This document shows positions 16,130-23,930 of a DNA stretch of 35,042 nucleotides, in pieces. The notes under the pieces were generated by a model. The model was not told where the DNA came from. It saw only the letters and a list, made by a program, of their open reading frames with translations, and did no database searches. A program made the translations under genes and the position numbers. Location: contig JAGIBJ010000033.1 in NCBI GenBank assembly GCA_017744415.1, forward strand, positions 43,639-78,680, given 5' to 3'. Numbering within the stretch: the first letter of the stretch is position 1; every line of letters begins with the position of its first letter. The DNA comes from Solirubrobacteraceae bacterium (GTDB lineage Bacteria > Actinomycetota > Thermoleophilia > Solirubrobacterales > Solirubrobacteraceae).

Positions 16130-16830
16130 CCCACGCCAGGGCGACGGCGGATTCCGTGCCGCCTGCGCAGGTCGCCGATCCCACGCTGCTGGAACTCGCG
16201 CGGGGCGGCTCGCAGTGGGCAAAGGTCGGCTTCGGCGTGCTCGCCGCCGGTGCGGTCGTGGGCCTGCTCGCGCTGACGGTGCTCCGGCCCGGCAAGCCGA
16301 AGGGCGGCGGCGCCAGTGCCCGGGTGGAGGGCACGCCCTCGTTCAAGGTCGACTACGCGCGCGGCGAGCTGAAGGTCAGCAAGAGCGCGGCCGGGAGCCT
16401 GCTCCTCGTCGACAAGGGCGACGACCCGCAGGGCTCGCGGCTCTACGTCACGCCGCTGCAGCTGGCCGCCTACCAGGGGTCGCCCTCCGGTGCGATGCCG
16501 ATGGCGACGCCTGAGGCCCGCAAGACGATCTCCGCGCGCTTCGATGCGGGCACGGTGAGCTTCATCGACGAGGGGCTCGTCAACATCGGCCCCAACCCGG
16601 GCTACCAGCTCTCGTACACCGCAAAGCGCGACGGCAAGACGTGGTTCGGTCGCGCGGCGATCGTCGTTCCGGACGACGACGGCGACCGCAGCGCCGTGCT
16701 GATGGACGGCGAGGAGCAGCTCTACCGCGATCCCGATTCGAAGGCGGCGCCGAAGATCATCGGCCCGCGCGCAGTGGGGCGCCAGGGCGATCTGCGCCGT
16801 CCGATGCGCTCGCTCGTCTTCACCGGCTGA
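16126..16830 (+). CDS. Single-pass membrane protein of unknown function, last gene of the operon
   Basis: 234 residues from GTG 16126, overlapping the stop of the RAM-domain gene by 4 nt. A 30-residue cytoplasmic segment precedes one transmembrane helix (about 32-53, WAKVGFGVLAAGAVVGLLAL), after which a Lys/Gly linker leads to an extracytoplasmic domain of about 170 residues. That domain has alternating strands (FKVDYARGELKVSKSAAGSLLLVD, GYQLSYTAKRDGKTWFGRAAIVVP), so a beta-rich fold is likely. No cysteines or catalytic motifs stand out, and I recognise no family. It ends 15 nt from the convergent sigma factor gene. Confidence 0.75.
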   Translation: MTHARATADSVPPAQVADPTLLELARGGSQWAKVGFGVLAAGAVVGLLALTVLRPGKPKGGGASARVEGTPSFKVDYARGELKVSKSAAGSLLLVDKGDDPQGSRLYVTPLQLAAYQGSPSGAMPMATPEARKTISARFDAGTVSFIDEGLVNIGPNPGYQLSYTAKRDGKTWFGRAAIVVPDDDGDRSAVLMDGEEQLYRDPDSKAAPKIIGPRAVGRQGDLRRPMRSLVFTG

Positions 16831-16845
16831 GCCGGCCGGGCGCGA

Positions 16846-18375
16846 CTACGGCGTCGTAGGCGCCGGCGTGCCCGAGGGCGTCGGCTCGGGCGTCGGTGCC
16901 GTCGTCGGCTCGGGTGCGGTCGTCGGCTCGGGCGTCGGTGCCGCCGTCGGCTCGGGGCTCGCCACCGGTGCGGTGGTCGGGGCCGGCGCCGTCGGTGTGC
17001 TGGTGCTCGGCTTCGGCACCGGAAGCACGACCGGCGGGTGGACCGTGGCGGTGTCGGTGCGCGTCTGCACGTTCGGCAGATCGACCGAGTCGGAGCGCTC
17101 GTCGATCACGGGCGTGGTGCCGGCCGGTGTGATCGGCACGACGACGGGCGTCGTGCCCGGCGTGGTCGCCGAGGCGGTCTCGGGTGTGGTGGGCGTCGTC
17201 GCGTCGGGGTCGTCGGGCGTGGTCGCCTTCGCGTCGTCGGCGCGCGCCGCGGTGGCCGCCGGCGTGGCGGTCGGGCTCGACGGAAGCACCGCGCCGCCCG
17301 AGGGCAGCTTCGCGACGCCGGAGCCCGCGGTCGCGGTGCTGGCGGTCGCCGTCTGCACGACCGGAGCGCGGTGGTGCGTCGGGGCGGTGACGTGGCGGGC
17401 CTCGACGGCCGCACCCGTGACGGCGACGGCCGCGGCGAGGCCGGTGGCGGCCTTCGCGGAGATCATGCCACCGATCGACGTGATGGTGCCGCTGCTGAGC
17501 GCCGTGCCGGCCGCAGCGCCGCCGGCGGCCGAGGACCCGGCGTGGCCGGCGCCACCGCCGAGCGGGCCGAGCACGCCCTTGAGGAACAGGATCAGGCCGG
17601 CGGCCGGCGCGAGGGCGGCGAGGGTGCGATTGGTGTCCTTGAGGTCTTGCTGGAAGGCAGCGCAGCTCTTGCACTCCTTCACGTGGCGGCGCGAGGGCGG
17701 CGTGAGCTTCGCGATGAGTCCCTCCGCCTGCTGGCCGAGCTCGAAGCGCACCTCGTCGCACGAGAGCCGGCGGGCCTCTGCGGCCTCGGCGAGTCCGACG
17801 CGGGCGCGCACGAGCAGCGACTTGACCGCGGCGACGGTGGTGTCCATCGCCATGGCGATCTGCTCGTAGGAGAGGTCGTCGATCTCGCGCAGCAGGATCG
17901 CGGTGCGCTGCGACTCCGGGAGCGCCTGGATGTCGGAGAGGAGCTGGCGCACCTCGGCGCGCTGGTGGACGGTCTCGGCGGTGCCGATGCGCTCGTCGAC
18001 GACCACGAGCTCGAGGCCCTCGACGCTCGGCATCGGGTCGCGGCGCAGGTGGTTGAGGCAGCGGTTGCGCGCGATCCGGTAGAGCCACGGGCGCACGTTG
18101 ATCGGGCGGGTGTCGCCGAGCATCGCGCGGTAGGCGGAGGTGAACACCTCTTGGAGCACGTCCTCGGCGTCGCGGGCGGCGCCGGCGCCCAGCATGTGAC
18201 GGCAGAACGCGAGGAGCCGGGCGCGGTAGCGCGACACGAGCACCTCGAACGCCGCCTCGTTGCCCCGGCGGACGTGGGCGACGAGGCGCTCGTCGGCCTG
18301 CAGCTTGAGCAGGGCCGTCGATGCGCGCGGGCCGCGGCCAGCGCCGGCGATCGTCGTGGTGTCGGTGGAACTCAT
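16846..18375 (-). CDS. ECF sigma factor fused to a zinc-binding anti-sigma-like domain, membrane segments and Pro/Thr tail
   Basis: 509-residue protein from ATG 18375. Sigma-70 region 2 spans about 27-112 (DAEDVLQEVFTSAYRA; RPWLYRIARNRCLNHLRR) and region 4 about 145-200 (LPESQRTAILLREIDDLSYEQIAMAM, AAVKSLLVRAR). It continues without a break into an anti-sigma-like zinc motif H-x3-C-x2-C (His231, Cys235, Cys238; Cys206 may be the fourth ligand). A hydrophobic segment (about 252-270, LAALAPAAGLILFLKGVLG) and a second one (about 306-324) follow. The last 180 residues are Pro/Thr/Ala-rich and would span the envelope if exported. Sigma factor and anti-sigma function are thus in one chain, predicted to be membrane-tethered until processed. 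No separate anti-sigma gene is adjacent. Confidence 0.85.
   Translation of the reverse strand: MSSTDTTTIAGAGRGPRASTALLKLQADERLVAHVRRGNEAAFEVLVSRYRARLLAFCRHMLGAGAARDAEDVLQEVFTSAYRAMLGDTRPINVRPWLYRIARNRCLNHLRRDPMPSVEGLELVVVDERIGTAETVHQRAEVRQLLSDIQALPESQRTAILLREIDDLSYEQIAMAMDTTVAAVKSLLVRARVGLAEAAEARRLSCDEVRFELGQQAEGLIAKLTPPSRRHVKECKSCAAFQQDLKDTNRTLAALAPAAGLILFLKGVLGPLGGGAGHAGSSAAGGAAAGTALSSGTITSIGGMISAKAATGLAAAVAVTGAAVEARHVTAPTHHRAPVVQTATASTATAGSGVAKLPSGGAVLPSSPTATPAATAARADDAKATTPDDPDATTPTTPETASATTPGTTPVVVPITPAGTTPVIDERSDSVDLPNVQTRTDTATVHPPVVLPVPKPSTSTPTAPAPTTAPVASPEPTAAPTPEPTTAPEPTTAPTPEPTPSGTPAPTTP
16880..16962. repeat. Imperfect tandem repeat encoding the sigma factor's Pro/Thr tail
   Basis: Four copies of GTCGGCTCGGG begin at 16880, 16904, 16922 and 16946, with unit spacing alternating 24, 18 and 24 nt. 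On the minus strand they encode PEPT-type units of the C-terminal tail. The unit lengths are multiples of six, so copy number changes would keep the frame. Confidence 0.75.
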
Positions 18376-18509
18376 GCGGTGTGGGGCGGCGCGAGGCTCA
18401 GCGGGGACGGGTCCGTGAGATTCGCGTATCGCTCCCTGAAACCCAGCCTACGGCGAGAAGTTGCGCCGGCGACGCAATGGCGTGCCCGGTCAGCGGACGA
18501 TCGGCCGGA

Positions 18510-19502
18510 TCAGCCCACGAAGCGGGGCGCCCAGGCCTGCACGATCGCGAGCGCGGGGCGGGCGGTGCCGTCGGGCCGGATCAGTCCGGAGTCGTACCGG
18601 TTGGTGCAGTCGAGGGCCGTCCAGCTGTAGGCGTAGAGGCGCTCGACGCCGAACGGGGCGAGCTTCGCGGCCTGCGCGAACATCCGCCGCTGGCCCACCA
18701 CCTGCCGGCGCTCGTCGCAGGTGCGCGTGTGGGAGGCCGCGATGCCGCCGCTCTCCGTGATCCAGAAGCGTGCCTTCGGCACCGTCTTGCGGACCACGCG
18801 GATCAGGTCGAGGGTGCGATCGGGGCTGGTGCCGACGATCAGGTCGCCGTAGTTGTGGAGCCCGATCAGGAGCCGGCTCGTGCGCGCGGGACGCAGGGCT
18901 GCGAGGTACTTGGTGATCCACGGGCGGTAGCTCGTGATCGACACCGACGTCGGGCCGCCCTGCACCAGTACGTCCGCGGCGACGATCGTGCAGCCGCGGC
19001 AGAGCGAGACGAGGTCGCGCGTGTAGGACGCCGCTCGACCGGGGTGCAGCGCGGTGGGCTGGGTTGCGTGGTTGGCCTCGTTCCACACGCCCCAGGCCTC
19101 GACGCCGATCGGCCGCAGCGCTGCGATCAGCCGCCCCACCCACTTGCGGTACGAGGCGTTGGAGGGCAGCGGTTCGGCCACGCCGTCCCTTGCTCGACCG
19201 GTGACGTGCACGAGCACGGAGACGCCGTTCGCACGCGCCTGCGTGACGTAGTCGGTGGCCCACTTCAGCACTTTCGGATCAGCTGCGGCGTTCCACGGCA
19301 CGAACACGCGCGTGGTCTTCAGCCCGAGCGACTGCCAGCGCGGGTCGTCGAACATCGTCGCGTGCTGGTTCCCGATGCCGAAGGTCATCGGCACGGTGGC
19401 ACGAGTGGACGACGAACCTGACGCAGCCGACGTCGAAGCGCACGCGACGGCGAAGCACGCCGACGCGGCGAGCGACAGGATCAGGGCGAGGCTGCGGCGC
19501 AC
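18510..19502 (-). CDS. Secreted clan GH-A-like glycoside hydrolase-fold protein (probable lipoprotein)
   Basis: 330 residues from GTG 19502 (MRRSLALILSLAAS). The signal peptide carries a lipoprotein-like end (FAVAC, Cys21). The rest fits a TIM barrel of clan GH-A: strand-end Trp/Arg at TTRVFVPWN, the acid/base Asn141-Glu142 in WGVWNEANHATQP, the conserved IGLHNYGD, and a nucleophile candidate Glu250 in FWITESGG. A Cys pair (262 and 299) is spaced exactly as in the paralogue at 29680-30645. Clan GH-A enzymes cut beta-linked glycans; the substrate is unknown. An upstream in-frame ATG at 19556 is rejected because it abuts the HxlR gene and lacks a signal-peptide fit. Confidence 0.8.
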   Translation of the reverse strand: MRRSLALILSLAASACFAVACASTSAASGSSSTRATVPMTFGIGNQHATMFDDPRWQSLGLKTTRVFVPWNAAADPKVLKWATDYVTQARANGVSVLVHVTGRARDGVAEPLPSNASYRKWVGRLIAALRPIGVEAWGVWNEANHATQPTALHPGRAASYTRDLVSLCRGCTIVAADVLVQGGPTSVSITSYRPWITKYLAALRPARTSRLLIGLHNYGDLIVGTSPDRTLDLIRVVRKTVPKARFWITESGGIAASHTRTCDERRQVVGQRRMFAQAAKLAPFGVERLYAYSWTALDCTNRYDSGLIRPDGTARPALAIVQAWAPRFVG

Positions 19503-19513
19503 GGAAGCACCGC

Positions 19514-19519
19514 AGAATA
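19514..19519 (-). promoter_or_regulatory. -10-like hexamer TATTCT before the GH-A-like gene
   Basis: Read on the minus strand, TATTCT ends 11 nt before the GTG at 19502, in the 54-nt gap downstream of the HxlR gene. It supports independent transcription of the hydrolase gene with a very short leader. No clear -35 element is visible. Confidence 0.35.
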
Positions 19520-19556
19520 GAGGTACGCCCACCCGAAGGTGGACGCACTCGTTCAA

Positions 19557-20234
19557 TCAGGTGGTGGTGCGTTCCTGAACAGGTCCGCCGAGGGCGACCT
19601 GCTCGAGGACCTCGCGGCCGAGTTCTGCGTCGCCGGCGAGCTGCAGGGCGTCGCGGTTCGCGGCCGGGCCGAGCGCGGCACGCCAAGCGGCTTCGTCGCC
19701 GATGATCGCGCCGGCGGCTTCGCTGTCGGTGTCGCGTACGAGGCGGCCGGTGCCGCCTTCGAGCGCGATGCGCCAGCGGGTCTCGCCGTGGATGTCGTCC
19801 AGGATCACGCAGTCGACATCGCCGCTGCGCTCCGTGACGATGCCGCCTACGGTGGCGCGCAGGATGGCGCCGATATCGACGTGCTCGCCGGCGAGCGCCT
19901 CACCCCACGCGTGCTGGTAGCCCCAGCGTGCGATGGCGGCGATCGCGGGCAACAGCGCCCGGGCCTCCTCGGTGAGCTCGTAGTCGACGCGCGGCGGCAC
20001 CTCGCGGTACCGGGACCGCGTCAGGAGCTCGTCGTCGACCATGCGGTTGAGACGGGACCGGAGCTGCTCCGTCGAGATCCCCGGCAGCGTGCGCTGGAGG
20101 TCGACGAAGCGGCGCGGGCCGTCGGCAAGGTCGCGGATGATCAGCAGCGTCCACTTGTCGCCTACGCGATCAAGTGCCCGAGCGTCCGGGCTCCACTGGT
20201 TGTACGGGTGGCGTTTGCTGCTCAGCGTGGTCAC
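19557..20234 (-). CDS. HxlR-family winged-helix transcriptional regulator with C-terminal ligand-type domain
   Basis: 225 residues from GTG 20234, preceded by a strong Shine-Dalgarno (GGGGAGGAG). The HxlR domain covers about 15-105: ARALDRVGDKWTLLIIRDLADGPRRFVDLQRTLPGIS, then TEQLRSRLNRMVDDELLTRSRYREVPPRVDYELTEEARAL. The cysteine found near the N-terminus of redox or aldehyde-sensing HxlR proteins is absent. A second domain of about 110 residues (GAILRATVGGIVTERSGDVDCVIL..., ending LGREVLEQVAL) resembles an SCP2-type lipid or ligand pocket often found in such regulators. It is divergent from the TPP enzyme gene and may control it (inference). A longer upstream reading frame is rejected. Confidence 0.85.
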   Translation of the reverse strand: MTTLSSKRHPYNQWSPDARALDRVGDKWTLLIIRDLADGPRRFVDLQRTLPGISTEQLRSRLNRMVDDELLTRSRYREVPPRVDYELTEEARALLPAIAAIARWGYQHAWGEALAGEHVDIGAILRATVGGIVTERSGDVDCVILDDIHGETRWRIALEGGTGRLVRDTDSEAAGAIIGDEAAWRAALGPAANRDALQLAGDAELGREVLEQVALGGPVQERTTT

Positions 20235-20340
20235 CGTTGGCTCCTCCCCAAGAGCGGTTGGCGATGAACGGAGGTCCCGAATTGGTCGGAACCGCACGAA
20301 CTTGCGCCAACCATAACGTGCCAAGCTCACAGTGACACGA

Positions 20341-20357
20341 CGTTTGGTGGTCAAACG
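20341..20357. promoter_or_regulatory. CGTTTG-N5-CAAACG operator candidate in the HxlR/TPP-enzyme intergenic region
   Basis: A perfect 6-bp dyad with a 5-nt centre lies between the divergent genes, with a further half-site CCAAACG at about 20370. The 193-nt region is richer in A/T than its surroundings. The position suits a site for the adjacent HxlR regulator, but no binding consensus is known to me for this subgroup. Confidence 0.4.
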
Positions 20358-20427
20358 ACCCTTTCCAGGCCAAACGTCCGATGGTTGTCCCCCCAATCGG
20401 TTACACGTTTCCGGAAAAAGGCCCTCA

Positions 20428-22056
20428 ATGTCGAACACTCAACACGGTGGGCGTCTCGTTGCGAGCCGTCTGGCCGCTCACGGCGCCACGACGATGTTCA
20501 CGCTCTCGGGTGGGCACCTCTTCTCGATCTATGACGGCGTCAAGCACGAGGGCCTGCGCCTGATCGACGTCCGCCACGAGCAGACGGCGGCCTTCGCGGC
20601 CGAGGGCTGGGCCAAGGTGACCCGCACGCCGGGCGTCGCCGCACTCACCGCCGGGCCGGGCGTCACCAATGGCATGAGCGCGATGGGCTCGGCGTTCGTG
20701 AATCGCAGCCCGATGGTCGTGCTCGGCGGCCGCGCTCCGCACTTCCGCTGGGGGCAGGGCTCGCTGCAGGAGATGGACCACCTGCCGTTCGTCTCGCCGC
20801 TCACGCGCTACGCCCACACCGTCGAGGGCCCGGAGGACATCCAGGCCAGCATCGACGCAGCCTGGGATGCGGCGCTCGGCGTGCCCGGCGGGCCGGCCTT
20901 CGTCGACTTCTCGCTGGATCACGTGTTCATGGAAGCCGAGCCGCTTTCGGGCGCGCCCGAGCCGGTCGCCGCGCAGCCGCCGGTGCCGGCGGATCAGCTC
21001 CAGCAGGCGATCGACCTGCTCCGGAAAGCCGAGCGCCCGGTGGTCATGGCGGGCACCGACCTCTACTGGGCACGGGGTGAGGTGCAGCTCGTGCGGTTCG
21101 CCGAGGCGCTCGGCGCGCCGGTGTTCACGAACGGCCAAGCGCGGGGCTGCATCCCGGCCGACCACGAGCTGGCCTTCTCACGCGTGCGTTCGCGCGCGCT
21201 GAAAGAGGCCGACGTGGCCCTGGTCGTGGGCGTGCCGCTCGACTTCCGCCTTGGCTTCGGCGCTTCGTTCGGAACCGAGACGACGATCATCACGCTGCAG
21301 CGCGCGCCGTTCGATGCGAAGCCGCCACGTGCCGCCGATCTGGCACTGGTGGGCGATATGAGTGCCGCGCTCGCCGCGCTGGCCTCCGGCGTGACCGGTG
21401 CACCGGGCACCTCCGCGGAGCGTCTGGCTGAGCTCCGTGCCGCCGAGGATGAGGCGAAGGCCGCGCAGACCGCCGACCTCACGAGCGGCCAGTCGCCCAT
21501 CCACCCGATGCGGATCTACGGCGAGCTCATGAACGTGCTCGGGCGCGACGCGATCGTGATCTGCGACGGCGGCGACTTCGCCTCGTACGCCGGTCAGGTC
21601 GTCGACCGCTACGAGCCGGGGACGTGGCTGGATCCCGGCCCGTTCGGCTGCCTCGGAGCCGGCCCGGGCTATGCGCTCGCTGCCAAGCTCGCGCACCCAG
21701 ACAAGGAGGTGGTGATCCTCTACGGCGACGGTGCCTTCGGCTTCAGCGCCATCGAGTACGACACCCTGGCTCGCCACGGCGTCCACGTGGTCGGCGTGAT
21801 GGGCAACAACGGCATCTGGGCCCTCGAGAAGCACCCGATGGAGTTCCTCTACGGCTACGCGGTCGCCGCCGACCTCGTGCCCGAGACCCGGTACGACGAG
21901 CTCGTCGGCGCCCTCGGCGGCCACGGCGAGTTCGTCAAGGACGCCGACGGCATCCGTCCGGCGCTCGAGCGCGCACTCGGCCAGAGAGCCCCGGCGCTCG
22001 TGAACATCGCCACCGACCCCGACACGAAGTACCCGCGCAAGGCCAACCTGGGCTAG
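20428..22056 (+). CDS. TPP-dependent enzyme of the acetolactate synthase family
   Basis: 542 residues from ATG 20428 (MSNTQHGGRLVAS). It has three ThDP-family domains: the N-terminal Pyr domain with the cofactor-activating Glu51 (VRHEQTAAFAAEGWAK) and GPGVTNGMSAMGSA; the central domain (about 190-330, RPVVMAGTDLYWARG); and the C-terminal PP domain with the TPP/magnesium motif GDG (433-435) through Asn460-Asn461. Family members include acetolactate synthase, 2-hydroxyacyl-CoA lyase and related carboligases; which reaction this one performs cannot be decided. No ilvN regulatory subunit gene follows, so a biosynthetic valine/isoleucine role is doubtful. The strong context link is the divergent HxlR regulator. 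Confidence 0.88.
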   Translation: MSNTQHGGRLVASRLAAHGATTMFTLSGGHLFSIYDGVKHEGLRLIDVRHEQTAAFAAEGWAKVTRTPGVAALTAGPGVTNGMSAMGSAFVNRSPMVVLGGRAPHFRWGQGSLQEMDHLPFVSPLTRYAHTVEGPEDIQASIDAAWDAALGVPGGPAFVDFSLDHVFMEAEPLSGAPEPVAAQPPVPADQLQQAIDLLRKAERPVVMAGTDLYWARGEVQLVRFAEALGAPVFTNGQARGCIPADHELAFSRVRSRALKEADVALVVGVPLDFRLGFGASFGTETTIITLQRAPFDAKPPRAADLALVGDMSAALAALASGVTGAPGTSAERLAELRAAEDEAKAAQTADLTSGQSPIHPMRIYGELMNVLGRDAIVICDGGDFASYAGQVVDRYEPGTWLDPGPFGCLGAGPGYALAAKLAHPDKEVVILYGDGAFGFSAIEYDTLARHGVHVVGVMGNNGIWALEKHPMEFLYGYAVAADLVPETRYDELVGALGGHGEFVKDADGIRPALERALGQRAPALVNIATDPDTKYPRKANLG

Positions 22057-22060
22057 ATGC

Positions 22061-23806
22061 CTAGCGCAGCGTGAGCGGGTAGGTTGCGACGGGGCCGCGG
22101 GCCTTGTCGATGCCCACCGGGGTAACCGACGCCTCGTAGTTGCCGGCGGCGAGGCGGGCCTGGCCCAGTTTGCCGCCGAAGCGAAGGATCACCGTGCCGG
22201 GCGTGACGGGGATCTGGGCGATCGAGGAGACCGGCCGGCGCACCGTGCACTTCGTGCCCCTGTGCGTCGTCGTCTTGCAGCTTGCCTTGGCCTTCGCCTT
22301 GCGGCCCGCCACGAGGCGGGTGAGCTTGATGCGCAGGGTCACGGCGCCCGCCGATTCGAGCGTCACCGTGCGGGTGCCGGGGCTGGTGATGGTCGCGAAG
22401 CCGTTGGTGCTGCGCTTGATCGACTTCGCCGGGGCGGTCAGCACCCGCACGCGTGGGCCGGTCGCCGTGGCGAACGGGTCGGGCTTCGGCGTCGGCACCG
22501 AGGTCGGGGCGGGCGTCGGCACGGGCGGGTTGGCGATCGTGATCGCGATCGTCCGGCTCGTCTTCAGGCCGACGGGATCCGTCGCTGTCGCCGTGGCCGT
22601 GTAGGTGCCGAGTGCGCCGTACGCGTGATTGAAGCCGGAGGCGCCGGATCCGTCGCCGAAGTCCCACGTGACGTACGGCCGCTCGCCATCGGGGTCCGTT
22701 GCCGTCGCCTTGAACGGGATCGCCTCGCCGGGCGCGAAGGTCGTCACGGGCATGTCGATCACGGGCTGGCCGGGCGCTCGCCGCTGGTACTCGTAGGCGC
22801 CGAGGTCGACGGCCCCCGCGCCGCTGGCGTCACCGTCGACGACGCGGGTGAGCCCGCCGGCATCCGTGGCGCCCGCCGGGCTTGCGGTGGAGGAGCCCTG
22901 GTCGATGAGCGGTGAGAACGACTGGAGGCGGTAGTCGCCGGCCGAGGGATCCACGAACCACGGGGAGATCACGAGGTTCACCTTCGATGGCGCGATCGCT
23001 GATCCGCATGCCACGGCACGGGTCGACGGGCGGTACGCGGTGTTCAGTAGTGACACCAGCGGCGTGCCCGAGGCCGGCGCGTTCGACTTCTCGCAGGCGA
23101 GCGACGCGGCTCCGGACCCGGTGAGCGACACGACCGAGTCGACGGCGGAGACGTAGCCCAGCGCGGTCGTGTCGAGCACCGTCTCGGCCCCGGCACCGGT
23201 CTGACCGCTGCCCGTGCCGACGATCGTCACGCGCGAGAGGAGGACCAGGGCGCTCGTGGACGTGACCGGCAGCGCGTAGGCCCCATACGCGTCGGCGCGG
23301 TCTGCGAGGTCGATCACCGAGTCGCGGGCCGTCACGACGCCCGAGATCGTGTAGAGGCCGCGCAGGAACCCGCGGATCGTGACGCGCTCGACCAAATGGC
23401 TGGCGGTTCCCGAAGCGAGAATGCCGTTCGCGCCCGGCCCGGTGATCGTGAGGTCGGAGATGGCCAGCGCACCGCTCAGCGCGATGGCGCTCCCCGAGTT
23501 CGCGGGGAACGAGAGCGTCGTCGCTCCAATGCCTGCGCCGCGGATCGCGAACGCATCGGTGCCGGCGACACTGAGCGTTGTCGCGTCGGCGATCGTGCCC
23601 GCCGCGATCCGCACGTCGTCGGCGACCCCGTTGGTGGTGCTCGCCGCGGCGACGGCAGCCGTGAGACCGGCGCCCGTGAAGGGGAACGAGCCGCCGTCGC
23701 AGCTCGTGCCGGTGACACCGACGCAGTACTGCCGCGCGCCGGCGAGGCCTGGCGTGAGCGCAAGCCCCGCAAGTGCGAGCAGCAACGTGAGAGCGCGGCG
23801 GAGCAT
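22061..23806 (-). CDS. Secreted beta-helix protein with choice-of-anchor-like and PKD domains
   Basis: 581 residues from ATG 23806. Signal peptide MLRRALTLLLALAGLALTPGLAGA. Residues about 30-270 form a parallel beta-helix with repeated short strands (AIRGAGIGATTLSF, LAISDLTITGPGANGILASG, VERVTIRGFLRGLY, VTARDSVIDLADRADAYG). Next is a segment with SPLIDQGSS, DAGGLTRVVDGD and GAVDLGAYEYQ, as in choice-of-anchor Q regions after beta-helices. A PKD domain follows (about 375-450, WDFGDGSGASGFNHAYGALGTYTATATATD), then a Pro/Thr linker and a basic C-terminal beta domain (LRIKLTRLVAGRKAKAKASC). Probably a cell-surface or secreted protein acting on or binding polysaccharide. No catalytic residue can be named. 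Confidence 0.8.
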   Translation of the reverse strand: MLRRALTLLLALAGLALTPGLAGARQYCVGVTGTSCDGGSFPFTGAGLTAAVAAASTTNGVADDVRIAAGTIADATTLSVAGTDAFAIRGAGIGATTLSFPANSGSAIALSGALAISDLTITGPGANGILASGTASHLVERVTIRGFLRGLYTISGVVTARDSVIDLADRADAYGAYALPVTSTSALVLLSRVTIVGTGSGQTGAGAETVLDTTALGYVSAVDSVVSLTGSGAASLACEKSNAPASGTPLVSLLNTAYRPSTRAVACGSAIAPSKVNLVISPWFVDPSAGDYRLQSFSPLIDQGSSTASPAGATDAGGLTRVVDGDASGAGAVDLGAYEYQRRAPGQPVIDMPVTTFAPGEAIPFKATATDPDGERPYVTWDFGDGSGASGFNHAYGALGTYTATATATDPVGLKTSRTIAITIANPPVPTPAPTSVPTPKPDPFATATGPRVRVLTAPAKSIKRSTNGFATITSPGTRTVTLESAGAVTLRIKLTRLVAGRKAKAKASCKTTTHRGTKCTVRRPVSSIAQIPVTPGTVILRFGGKLGQARLAAGNYEASVTPVGIDKARGPVATYPLTLR

Positions 23807-23930
23807 CCGGGCTACAGCCTCGCGGATCGGCGTCGTGCACGCCAGCTGCACCGACGCGAGTCGCACACCGTCGGTACCTAGCTCGGTAGCCGCGGCATCT
23901 GTGGAGAGAGCTCCTCGGGATCGATGGCGG

